Assembly (NCBI GenBank): GCA_025769875.1 | Contig: JAGFNK010000007.1 | Location: forward strand, 186,001 to 250,000 | Reading direction: 5' to 3' | Source of the DNA: Russula earlei | Taxonomy: Eukaryota; Basidiomycota; Agaricomycetes; Russulales; Russulaceae | Length of the DNA: 64,000 nt | Part shown: positions 35,341 through 45,150 of the stretch, one piece after another | Numbering within the stretch: position 1 is the stretch's first letter | Layout of the letters: every line of letters begins with the position of its first letter | Program-made: the position numbers and the translations under genes | Notes under the pieces: model-generated | What the model saw: only the letters and a program-made list of their open reading frames with translations | Databases searched by the model: none | What the model was told of the DNA's origin: nothing

Positions 35341-37731
35341 CTAACTACTGGGAGGATGATATGGATTAAAAGAGAGAGGGGGATATCCTGGTACTGGATA
35401 TGCTGCAGCATATTGCACAGGATGAGGGTAATATTGAATAGAATAGGTTGTCGGCTGAGGTGCAGTTTGACGACTGGGACTCAGAGCTGGATATACCTGG
35501 CGGAGCGCCGGATGAGATGATGAAGCCACCCTACGTTGTGCTGTCGACGCCCGGGCTTTTGCAAGACGCTCTTCATCGCGAATAGATTTCCTTTCTGCCG
35601 AAACTTTTGATCGTTTGGCTTTGTTCTCCGCTTTCTTTTGCTCATTCTCTTTGCACCACGATCGGTCAATTGGCTCCAGAAGTTTGAGGACAGCTTCACC
35701 ATATTCATCAGCCCAGATCCACTCCGGTATCCCCTCCTTGATGTCGCAAAGTGTCCGGATTTGTGTGCGAGTGGCAATTTTTGTAAGGATGGGGTCTGGC
35801 AACAAGACGTTCGGGCCCCAAATGCAGTCCTTATAACCAGCTTGCCAAGTTTTCTGTCGCCAGTTCATGAGTGCATTTCGACATGCCTCCAAACGCTCCT
35901 TCCGGCGAGCACCTGGATGGCGGGCTCGTTTGGTGGCTTGTAGGTCGGTGGCGCCAGTTGCATGGCCATCGTCACCGCTCTCTTCGGCCTGTTGTGCCAG
36001 CCCATTGGTTGCTGGAGCAGCTAGGACCTCACGAGAGCGGATGTGGTCATAGAGCATCATAAGGTTGGCCTCCGCTGGTGTCAATTCAACATGGCCATTG
36101 GCGACCTTCTTGAGCACGCAAAGGTCGCAACACGGGACAATTAAGTCTAAAAATCATAAGGTATTATAGAATTTATACGAGGGAGGACTCACCAGTCGTA
36201 TGTAGTGGGTTGTCAAAGTATGCATCTGAAACGTCACGACGACACTCGGTCGCCTCAATCCATTTTCGCATCGCCTCCTCAACCTTCTTCTGGTATGTGG
36301 GATCAGCTGGCACTGTATCAGATTCTGCGTCTTCATTATTCTCCTCATCTTTGTCTTTGTCATCTGGATCCTCAGGTCCCACAACACCCCTCGACTTTCA
36401 TAACTTGTACACCGAAGGTTCAACCAAAAGGATGACGATGGCAGGCTCTCCGGATCTCCCGGCACAGCCAAGGCGCTGTGTCCAGACAGAAAGCGTAGGC
36501 GGGACCATGAACTGGATAACACGGGGAACATCTTGGATATCCATCCCCTAGAGTGAAAGCAGTAAATGTCAGTGGGTGGCCTTTAAAGCTAAAAGGATTA
36601 CCTACCATACCAGCTATCTCAGTCGCACAGAGGATGTCCACCTTTCCATCCCAGAAATCATTCATGACCTTGCGTTTCGCACGCCTAGTTTGACCTGCAT
36701 GCAAAAAATCGACTCGAGACCGCATTTCTTCAGGAATGAGACCACGAAGATGCATATGTCCCTTATAGGCAAGATCGCGCGTGTTAAAATAGATGATTGT
36801 CCGTATTAATAGCTTTGCACCGGGAGCGTTGGCCTCATTGATGGCAAAGTTTAACGCATCGAGGTCGTTGGCTGCTCCGCGCATCCGACAGATGATGGGA
36901 GTGATGTTTGGTCGATCATTTCCGAGATTGACAGTGAAAGTTTGGGATTCAGAGAGGCACAGTTTCAGCCGAACGTCATTGAGGATGTGAGGTGGCATCG
37001 TTGCTGACGTCGCCAAGATAGGAACAGAGTCAGGAACAAATGACCGCAGCCTCCCGAGTTCAGCATATTTCTTCCGAAACAGATCCCCCCATTGCGAAAT
37101 GCAATGGGCCTCATCAACTACAAATGCAAAAATGTTCCGAGTGAACTCTGGGGTGCGCATGAGTTTTGAAAACGTTGGATGCTCAAGGCACATTTCTGGC
37201 GATGTTAAAAGGACCCGATGTTTACGTTCCTTTATGTCCTGTACAATAAGAATCATGTGTGAAAGAAGAGTTATTGTCATGTACCTTGTGAAGTTGTTCG
37301 TTATAAACATCACCATTGACAGCAGTTGCTGTGAGGCCGAGTTTGTGGAATCTTTCAGCCTTAGAGAAGGTAAACAACGTGAACACATCTCCGTCAATCA
37401 AAACACTTACTTGCTCAGCCTCCAATTCGTTGAGGGGAGAAATTACCACTACCATGTTGTCCTTGGCTTCGTCAAGAAGAAGGGGCATCCCGAATGGCAT
37501 GGTCTTTCCAGAACCAGTTCCAGCAATCACTACACAGTCTAATCCGAGCAGGAGAGCTTCCGTAACGTCTACCTGCCAGGAGTAAGGGGGCTTTCCACCA
37601 AACACAGCACGAAATTTGTTTTCAATAGACTGTCGAGTTGTGGTATAGTTGTAATGACAGGTTTTCATAGCAGATTCACGAGCACAGATGAGAGCATCTG
37701 GAGGAGATATGGGATGGTCCAAGTCCAACAT
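35341..37731 (-). CDS. RecQ-like ATP-dependent DNA helicase of the TIR element
   Basis: Superfamily 2 helicase. The start is ATG 37731 (MLDLDHPISPPDALICARES) or 37755, which lies just inside the right TIR edge. Motif I is AGTGSGKT near 37,501-37,524. Other motifs are SPLNELEAEQ, LLTSPEMCLEH and DEAHCISQWG (motif II near 37,090-37,117, RecQ-like DEAH plus CISQWG), then ATSATMPPHI (motif III), RSRVDFLHAGQTRR, ILCATEIAGMG (V) and a motif VI region (VIQFMVPPTLSVWTQRLGCA, then GRSGEPA). The last exon (36117-35341) is a charged tail with NEQKKAENKAKRSKVSAERK and a Pro/Tyr-rich end, stop at 35341-35343. No RQC or HRDC domain is evident. At least four introns. The gene looks intact. Confidence 0.8.
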
Positions 37732-37749
37732 GACCCTATGAGTAGAAAT

Positions 37750-37930
37750 GTACACGTCGATATACCACAGTAGATAGTACGCGACAAGGTCACATGATCA
37801 GTTACCCACACCCACCCATACGAAAGTCACCAGACATTCTATCTCGACCAGTTTCATCTATTTTTCGCACTCCGATTCAACCTCCCTCGGATTCTCCCGT
37901 CCGAGATAGAACGTCTGGAACCGAGACTAG
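37750..37930 (-). repeat. Right 181-bp terminal inverted repeat
   Basis: Inverse of 32407-32587. Its inner edge is 18 bp upstream of the helicase ATG at 37731, mirroring the arrangement at the left end. Confidence 0.9.
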
Positions 37931-39903
37931 ATCTCCTCACATTGACAACCAGTCGACCATTGCCATTGCCAGGAACCTCGAGTTCCATGACCACACCAAA
38001 TGCGGTGAGGTGCAACACCACTTCTTGCAGCAAAGAGTCAACTTGCAGGGGATCAATCTTACTTACACTCCATCAGAAGGGGAAATATCTGGTGTATTGA
38101 CAAAAGGTCCCAGCCGTGAGAAGTACAAACGTCTTTGCGATGGAGATGGGAGGGAATGTGCACCACTTGGGCTGAGGGGGCATGTTGGATGTGCAGCTGC
38201 TAAGTGCCATGCAAATGGACAATCTGGACCGTACATGTAAATAATTAGAATAATTTAGTTATTGCGTTCGTTTCCTCAGTCTTTTACACACAAGACTGAG
38301 CTATCATCCCTATAGCTTCAACATTACCAACCAAGAGTTCTTGAATCTTGAACTTGAACTTGGATATTGGGATTTTCCAGGAGTGACAGAAGTGACAGGT
38401 GTGATGCAAGTGATATGATGTATATAATAAAAATTTTCTGTTGTGATTTGTGTATTTGCATACATGGGGTTACACATGATGTGTCAGCATCAAACTTGGA
38501 GTTGAGCTCCAGAGTTGAGCTCAATGACCTGAGTGCTTGCAGCCCCACTTTCACCAGAGCTGCACATATAAATTTTGCACAAGAAGGTGCACCCACACAT
38601 TGGTGACACATCTGTTGCTTTGATAACATGCTTGCCATACCCCACTTGGAAGGATTGGAAGGAAGGAGGTAAAAAAATATATTTTACATATCACATGTAA
38701 CCCCACACATGAAGGAAAATCACACTGAAAAATAACTCATATTTGAAATAGACTCATATTAGTTTATTATGTCACTTACATCACACCTGTCATTCCTGTC
38801 ACTCTTGGAAAATCCCAAAATCCAAGTTCAAGTTCAAGATTCAAGAATTCTTGGTTGGTAAAAGGGGCCTCAGTCTTGTGAAGGAAAGACTGAGGGAAAA
38901 AACAAATGACAAGTATTCAAATATTAACATGTATGGTCTGGCTTTGTCTGTACACATGCCACTAGGTGGCTGCACATCCAACATGCCCCCTCAGCGCTGG
39001 TGGAGTGTGTTCACTCCCATTTCCTTTGTGAAATGCTCATGTTTCTCCCTGCTGAGTCCCTTTGTCAAGACATCAGTGACCTGATCCTCAGTTGGAGTGT
39101 ATGCAAGAATGATCTCTCGCATGTTGACCTTTCAGCACAGGAAGTGGTGTCACACCTCAATATGCTTGGTGTGATCATGGAACTCTGGGTTCTTGGTGAT
39201 GGCTATGGCAGATTGATTATTGATGTGGAGTGTGGAGGGCCTTGGCCCAGGTCAGTGAGTGACTGTCTCAGCCATATGGCTTCTTTTGCCACATGTGTGG
39301 CCATGATGTACTCCACCTCCATGCTTGAAAGGGCCACTGACATTTGTTTCCTAGAGCTCCAGCTTATGGCCCCTTCTGCCAACATGAAGACAAAACCAGA
39401 GGTCAACTTCCTGTCATTCATGTCACTGGCCCAGTCCTTGTCAACTGGGTATTGTGTCTGTGTTGGAAAATGAGGCAGTGGTTGCTTGTTCCCCAGATAT
39501 ACTGGATTGCATGCTCAAGTGCATGATGGTGCTCATTACCTTGGCAGGCATGTTGTCCAAGTGTGGCAACAGTGTACATGAGGTCAGGTTGTGTTTCCAG
39601 CATGAGGTACATTACTGCACCAATCATGCATTGATAGGACTTGATGTCCACCTTGGGTGAGTGCGCCTTTAATAGGTGTTTGTTTGCAAGGGTTGGGGTG
39701 CTGATGGGTTTGGTACATGCTTTCTCAAAGCACTCCAAGATCTCCTCAATGTATTTTTCTTGGGAGAGCATGATCCAGCCTTCCTGGCAATCATGTGTGA
39801 TATGGATGCCTAGGATCCATGTGATGTTTCCTAGGTCCATCATCTCATAGTGTTTTTTCAGTTCTTTTTTGTCTGACTCAATTACAGTTAGGCTTTCAGA
39901 TGC

Positions 39904-40871
39904 TGTCATGAACATTCTCAAAGAGTCCATTCTATTAGAGGGACTTTAATGGGACTTAAACAAGGAACATATATGACTATTAACAAGCAAGACAACAGTG
40001 CCAAGATTGACACCAGTTATATCTCACATAATAGTCCATTACACAGGATTGAACCCAAGACCCTTAGTACAGAAGCTGGCTACAGCCTTCTGTTGAAAGG
40101 GGACTAAGCAACAAGCATTATACACTTACAAGATGATGGTGCCAAGTTTGGCTCCAAGTCACCTCATAAGATAGCCCACTGCCAGGATTGAACCCAGGAC
40201 CTCTAACCAACAGAACCAAGCACTCTCAGCCACTGAGCTACTTGGTCTTTACTACAGTAAAGTGGTTCAACCCTTATAACCACTCAACAAGAAATGAAAA
40301 CTTGACCCAGAGACTCCCAAAAGGGAAATTCACATGCCTGGACCTTGGGAGAAGAGTCAGCAAGATTTACTAACCATATTAGTAAATCAAAAGTGCAGCA
40401 AATGAACCATGTGCTCCGCATGAGCACTACACAGTGATCACATGGGCTTCAAAGACCATTACTCATCACTGAAGACCTCCTTACTCAGCAGGTTACTAAG
40501 CATGACTGAGCATGCGTACTGAGCACCCCCTGGTGTCTTACTCATCCAGCTATTGTGCTTGATAACAAGGTTTTGACTTGTTCCTTATTTAGTAGTATAT
40601 AAGCACTCAAGAAAGTATTGGACAGTCTCCAGACTGTCCATTTGATTTGCGGCACTCTATCCTCCAGGGGTACTCCTTCAGGACCACCCCTTCTTGCTCC
40701 ACTGGCTTCCTCTCTGCATAACTTCTCTGTACTACTGGTAACCATACTGCTTTGGTATTTGTTACTGCTCTGGACCCTCCTACTTGCCCATGCCATCTTA
40801 GACATCTACTGACTTGTCTCTGAGCTTTCCCCTCACTCTTGAACTGGATTGTTCAACAGTGAGTCTTGACA
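39904..40871 (+). repeat. Solo LTR, family B, in Copia-2
   Basis: 968 bp, TGTCATGAACATTC..GAGTCTTGACA, perfect TSD GATGC (39899-39903, 40872-40876). It carries TATATAAG near 40,597. The minus strand of 40,180-40,250 contains a well-formed tRNA-like pair of boxes: TAGCTCAGTGGCTGAGAG and GGTTCAATCC. Confidence 0.92.
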
Positions 40872-40921
40872 GATGCCATAGTGATGTCATCAACATAGAG
40901 AGCTATAAATGATAAGTTCCT

Positions 40922-43900
40922 GGGGGTTTTTCAGATGAAGACTATGGGAACCCTAGAAATGGCCAAATTATTCTTACGACATGCCTTCCCTTGGACTGGG
41001 GTCCCTTCCAAAATCATCTCCAATTGTGACTCTCGTTTTACCTCTGACCTATTCAAAGAAGTCTCTAGGATCCTGGGGATTAACCAGAATCTAAGTACCA
41101 CCTATCACCCTCAAACCGATGGACAATCTGAGAGGACCAATCAAACTCTAGAGATGTACCTTGGCATCTACACAGGAGAAAAACAAGAAGAATGGGTACA
41201 CTGGCTCCCCATAGCTCAATACCACTTTAACGCTCATAAATCCACAACCACCAAACAAACCCCCTACGAATTGCTCATTGGCTTCAACCCACAAGGGCTT
41301 AGCACCCAACTAAAATTGAAGTTCCCAGGGATTCAAGAATGACTCCAGGCCCTGAAGGACATGCGGGAATCGGCTCAAGAAGCAATGAAAAGGGCACAGA
41401 CAAGCTGGGTAAAAGAAACTAAATTCAAAGGGTTTGAAGAAGGACAAAAGGTCTGGTTGGAGGGAACTAACCTAAAAACCCCCCATCAGTTTCAGAAGTT
41501 CTGCCCCAAACGGTTCGGACCTTTTGTCATCACCAAAAACATTTCCCATGTTGTCTACCAACTTTGCCTTCCCCCCCAATGGAGTATCCATGACGTGTTT
41601 CATGCCTCCCTTCTATCTCCAGTCACGGAAACAGCTGAACATGGACCGAATTTCCCTGAACCACCACCTGACCTTCTCTCAGGAGAATATGAAGTTGAAA
41701 AAATCACTGCTCAACATACCCACAGGGGTCGCCTCCAGTACAGAGTCCAATGGAAAGGGTACTCTGCAGCAGAAGACATGTGGGAACCCCTCTCAAATCT
41801 TAAGAACGCCCAAGACGCTATCACCATGTTTCACCTACAACGACCCACCAAACTCCGTACTATGACTACCACTAACTCTGATTCTACAGAATCCTATCAC
41901 TCAGACGAAAGCCTGGACAACCTGGAACATCAGTTTCAAGGACTTACAATACAACAACGTACCTTACTCCCCCGAGTTAATTCACGTAACCCTCCTTCCT
42001 ACTCAGTCAATGATCCTACTATCCCCAACTGTGGGCACACCATTTTTAATATAGCCGCCAGGGAACAACTTTTTTCTGGAATTCTCTCCCCTGGTGACTT
42101 CCGCGGCTTTCAACTCCTTATGATGGACCCCCATTTTTCAGAGTTTCATCTGTCCATATGAAGGGCAGTACTTACAGACTTAATATGGAATCACATTGTA
42201 CGGTCAGTGCCCATAAATACCCCCACTCCCTCCAAGTGGTCAGCTTGGCATCACAAACACGCTACCTCCACTTACAATACTCCCATGTTGTCCCCTGCTT
42301 CTAACTCGTCCCCTCTACCCATTCTCACCCCTTCCCCCACCATTAAACAAGAACCCCTCTCACCTGAAGTCATACGACATATCATCGACCAATGCACCTT
42401 CATCATCCCAGATGAAGCCGAACTTCAGGACCTCACTGCCACCCTCAATCCACTTGCCATTCACGAGGGAACCCCCCTCACCTACCCCAACTGAAGTGGA
42501 CCCTACTCACCCTGGCCCCCCCTGGTTTGTTTACAAACCATATACACACGTTCCCCCCTTTTACATTAATGTTCATGGACAGAAACGTCTATTACCATAC
42601 TTACGAGTCGCTTTATATAATGACGAACCTATGATCCTAGGAACTATGGGTCGAGGAGAACCCACTTACGGAGAAAAACTCCTTGCTCAACCTGTTGTCT
42701 CTGCCCCTCACCCTTCTGTCATTGCCTCTGAGCTTCGCCTCCTAATCGAGGACCACCCATTCCACTTTGATGTTGCTCAGGCTCTTGAAAATCTCCATGA
42801 CCCTGGTGCTCTTGCTGATGTCTACCATCTCTGTATCAGTTTGTTTCAACTGAAGGTTTTAGAGGGTAAACGTGTCTCCATCCAAGGAGCCCTGAATGTC
42901 CTTCAAGGGCAACTCGCTGCGCTGACCAACTCCATGAGATCCAATCTCACACCAAAGAGACCACCACCATCCATAGCCACCTTTGAGCCAACAACACTTC
43001 TGTCCAAGTCCGTCATCAACTTGATAACTTGATGACTGATGGAGGCCTCACCTGCGACACTGGACCATATTACTCACTAGCAGGGAGCTACGACAGAATC
43101 AAAGAGTCAAAAGAACTGCCCACTTCTCCAGCGCTCGCTCGTCCTCCTCTCTCTCTGACTCCCCCCCTTGAGTACCCTCCTTGCGTTATCGACCAGTCCC
43201 AGAATGATGCTCCCATGGGGTCACCCTCCCACTTCCCTCAAATGTTCTCTGACGATGCTAGCACCCCCAACACCCCTCTCACCCTTGCACATATGACTAA
43301 AGTGCAGCATCATCAACTTCAGAAGCAACAACACATTTGCAAACACTGTAATACCAAGGGGCACTGGAACAAGGACTGTAACAGACCTCACACCAACTGT
43401 AGCAGTCAAGTGGACTGTATCCTCAGGAGAACTCACCGAAGCTACAGAGGCTTCTGCCCCAGAGCAACAGGACCCCAGAGCACGTGGCCAGAAGTCAAAG
43501 GCAATGAACTCTGTGAGTCGGGCCCTGAGACTGATTAGTTCAGAGAACTAAGCATGAGGGGGGCATGATGTTGTGATCTACCCCCTTGTCGGTTCATCCA
43601 TGACCTCTTTTGTTATCTTTCTCTTTTGTCACCCTTGTCTCCTTGGTTACCGTCTCATCCCTTGATGCTGATGGTCCCTTATTGTTTCATCTGTTGTGTT
43701 TCACTTATTGTGTTTCACTTATTGTCAAGTTACTTTTGCTATTGGTTTACCTTTATCTATTGTTCTGCTTATGGTACTGTACAGCCTCACTACATACAGT
43801 ATTTAAGTGCCTGTAGAAGCTGGGGAATGCCCCAAGCTTAGCTTTGTCCCATTACTTGTCGCATCCCTTGCCCTGTATACTCTCTCAAATCACAACTTGC

Positions 43901-44174
43901 TTGTGCTGGCCTACACTCTGCTTGACCTAAGCACACCTCAAGGAACTCTTGTGTTCCTTTTCCTCCTCTGCCTCTCTCTCATCATCCTCCTCTTCTGTGA
44001 AACCAGAAGATCGACTCTGTCTGTGGACTGAGTCATTGTTTGACTCAGCCTTGAGATGCTAAACCTTGATCTGGTCTCTTTGAGCCAGCCCCCACTGAAC
44101 CCTTGAACCAAGTCACAGGGACTTGGCCCCACTGAATCTTGAGCTAACGCTCTTATGGCCACGACACCATAACA
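40922..44174 (+). mobile_element. Ty3/Gypsy chromovirus fragment with 3' LTR
   Basis: 5'-truncated at the Copia-2 junction. Integrase core from 40,935 (WTGVPSKIISNCDSRFTSDL, YHPQTDGQSERTNQTLEMYL), one TGA at about 41,341, then LPPQWSIHDVFHASLLSPV and a chromodomain (YEVEKITAQHTHRGRLQYRV, then QWKGYSAAEDMWEPLSNL) at 41,689-41,850, stop at 42,161. Extra open frames follow. A purine tract near 43,555 precedes a 606-bp LTR (43569-44174, TGTTGTGATC..CCATAACA) with TATTTAAG near 43,798. No 5' LTR is present. Confidence 0.82.
42207..43538 (+). pseudogene. Gypsy downstream ORF with a CCHC knuckle
   Basis: Three overlapping frames downstream of the chromodomain appear to be one former ORF: SPEVIRHIIDQCTFIIPDEA, then PPFYINVHGQKRLLPYLRVA and LNVLQGQLAALTNSM, then ICKHCNTKGHWNKDC at 43,336-43,383. 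The knuckle is a perfect CX2CX4HX4C. Its position 3' of integrase is unlike the usual gag position. It may be an accessory protein or a second gag-like module. Frameshifts suggest it is now broken. Confidence 0.6.
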
Positions 44175-44656
44175 GCCATGCCACCTCACTGCTTTGCCGC
44201 AACATGCCCACTACTCTGGCATGGTGACAAGGCCACATGCACAAGGCTGAAGCTCACTCAAGAAGGTTTGACTGGGGATGGTCAAAATTTCAACCCCACA
44301 GGAGGTGTCAGGTCTGAAACCCTGATGGCATGCAATGCATCTTTTCCCACATGCACAATTTTCACCCATTGAGATGTGCATTTTTTTTTCTGTGTGCAGC
44401 ATAGACAATCTTTATGCTCCCTTGTTTTTCAATCTCCTATTTTCCTTTGTACTCCCCTGTATTCTGTACTTACTTACCCTCTAGAATGACAAGCAAGCTT
44501 TGGTGTCCCCTTCTCCTCTGACTGGCTTGAGAACTCCTCTTTGTGCCTGTGTCCAACTTCTCATGGGGGCTCTCTCTCTCCTTGGGTACTCACTAGGTAC
44601 AAGGTCAGGTAACCAGCCTTACAATCTCACACACATGTTCCCAGTCATGCTTTACT
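44175..44656 (+). repeat. Fragment and LTR of an element related to the 58-62 kb retroelement
   Basis: GACTGGGGATGGTCAAAATT and a purine tract precede TGTCAGGTCTG at 44,306. The far end (AGCCTTACAATCTCACACAC near 44,612) matches the LTR ends at 59,101 and 61,936. The right border is uncertain (about 44,650). Short CTTGACCAGT repeats follow at 44,730-44,760. Confidence 0.5.
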
Positions 44657-44889
44657 TATGACTAGTTATGACCATAATCCTCAAACCCATGAAATCTTGA
44701 CAGAAATCCCAGGCACACCAGGCACACCAGTCTTGACCAGTCTTGACCAGTTTTTATCAGTCTTGAAAGTTGATGTGACTGTGACTGGACATTCTACAAT
44801 CCAGTTTGACCTTGACTGAAAGTTCACTCATGATCAGTCAGGTCAGGTTCAGTCAAGCAGTTCAATGTGACCTGACCTGAAAGCACTAG

Positions 44890-45150
44890 CCCTAGGGGCC
44901 ATTCTCTATCAGTATGATGAAGATCAAATAAGAAGGGAGGTGGGATATTATTCGAGAACCTTGAATTCAGCAGAATGAAACTATGCAGTATGGGATAGAG
45001 AGTTCCTAGCATTGGTTGCTGCTCTCAAAAACTGGAGGCATCTCTTACTCGGTTCACCTCACAAAGTGGTGGTTTTCACAGATCACAAGAACTTGATGTA
45101 TTATCGAGAACCTCAGAAACTAAGGGACCAGGTGGCAAGATATCTCCATC
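44890..45150 (+). pseudogene. Gypsy RNase H fragment
   Basis: Reads GAILYQYDEDQIRREVGYYS, NYAVWDREFLALVAALKNWR, then HLLLGSPHKVVVFTDHKNLM, with one stop. This is Ty3/Gypsy RNase H. It ends abruptly at the start of Copia RT. Confidence 0.8.

Larger units (their letters stand above)
32407..37930. mobile_element. Novel-looking TIR element carrying DUF6589 and RecQ-like helicase
   Basis: 5,524 bp bounded by 181-bp terminal inverted repeats (32407-32587 and 37750-37930) that differ at only about three positions. Outer ends are CTAGTCTCGG and CCGAGACTAG. It is flanked by the direct 7-bp repeat ATCTCCT (32400-32406 and 37931-37937) and sits inside Copia-1 RNase H; the Copia sequence resumes on the far side, so it moved as a unit. 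It encodes two genes and no recognised DDE, rolling-circle Rep or tyrosine-recombinase domain. Left gene: DUF6589 protein on +. Right gene: RecQ-like helicase on -. I do not know an established transposon superfamily with this gene pair and TSD. Confidence 0.85.
26779..38323 (+). mobile_element. Copia-1: full-length but dead Ty1/Copia element with nested insertions
   Basis: 5' LTR 26779-26909 (TGTTGGACGTGC..GCTTCAACA) and 3' LTR 38183-38323, with TSD TTACC (26774-26778, 38324-38328). Gag opens at 26979 (MSAPTATANVAPLRGSHAPT), with a CCHC knuckle CTHCRHRGHNTTEC near 27,737. A protease-like LNSGAS near 28,068 has Asn in place of the catalytic Asp. The pre-integrase and integrase region after 29,363 keeps LDGGGEHTRQE and NVAERTTQ. 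RNase H (INWSRKEQAPVAPLSAEVEH) is at about 31,275-31,350 and its end (HIDNQSTIAI..HDHTKCGEVQHH) at 37,940-38,030. It is interrupted by solo LTRs at 28,400 and 31,362 and by the DUF6589/RecQ element at 32,407. Stops and frameshifts are scattered throughout. Confidence 0.85.
26766..38869. mobile_element. Harbinger-type MITE, split by Copia-1
   Basis: Terminal inverted repeats GGCCCCTTTTACCAACCAAG (left end partly at 26766-26778, rest from 38324) and the inverse ending at 38869, extending for about 60 bp (..TTCTTGAATCTTGAACTTGA). It is flanked by the 3-bp duplication TCA (26763-26765 and 38870-38872). Without Copia-1 it is about 554 bp and non-coding. The same termini occur at 47268 beside a Harbinger transposase and after a TAA, which supports Harbinger as the parent family. 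Confidence 0.8.
26736..40921 (-). mobile_element. Copia-2: minus-strand Ty1/Copia relic split by nested insertions
   Basis: One LTR is split into 26736-26765 (TGTTGAAGCT..) and 38873-38983 (..CACATCCAACA); the break is the Harbinger MITE insertion. Next to it at 38,984 is a purine tract on the minus strand. Minus-strand frames from 39,470 down to 39,203 read RNase H (WSSRKQMSVALSSMEVEYIM). The frame from 39,930 down to 39,418 reads reverse transcriptase (LKKHYEMMDLGNITWILGIH, SQEKYIEEILECFEKA). Beyond the solo LTR at 39,904-40,871, the piece 40,877-40,921 reads FIALYVDDITMAS, the RT catalytic YVDD box. The 5' remainder is lost at the junction with Gypsy sequence. Confidence 0.8.

Noticed and set aside
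32407..37930. Helitron, because a RecQ-like helicase is present
   Set aside because: No HUH Rep domain, no TC..CTRR termini, and there are long TIRs plus a 7-bp flanking duplication, which Helitrons lack.
32407..37930. Subtelomeric RecQ (TLH) gene block
   Set aside because: No telomeric repeats nearby, and the block lies with TSDs inside a Copia element, so it is an insertion rather than a chromosome end.
38329..38869. Foldback structure as an ncRNA
   Set aside because: Explained by the MITE inverted repeats and its TCA target duplication.
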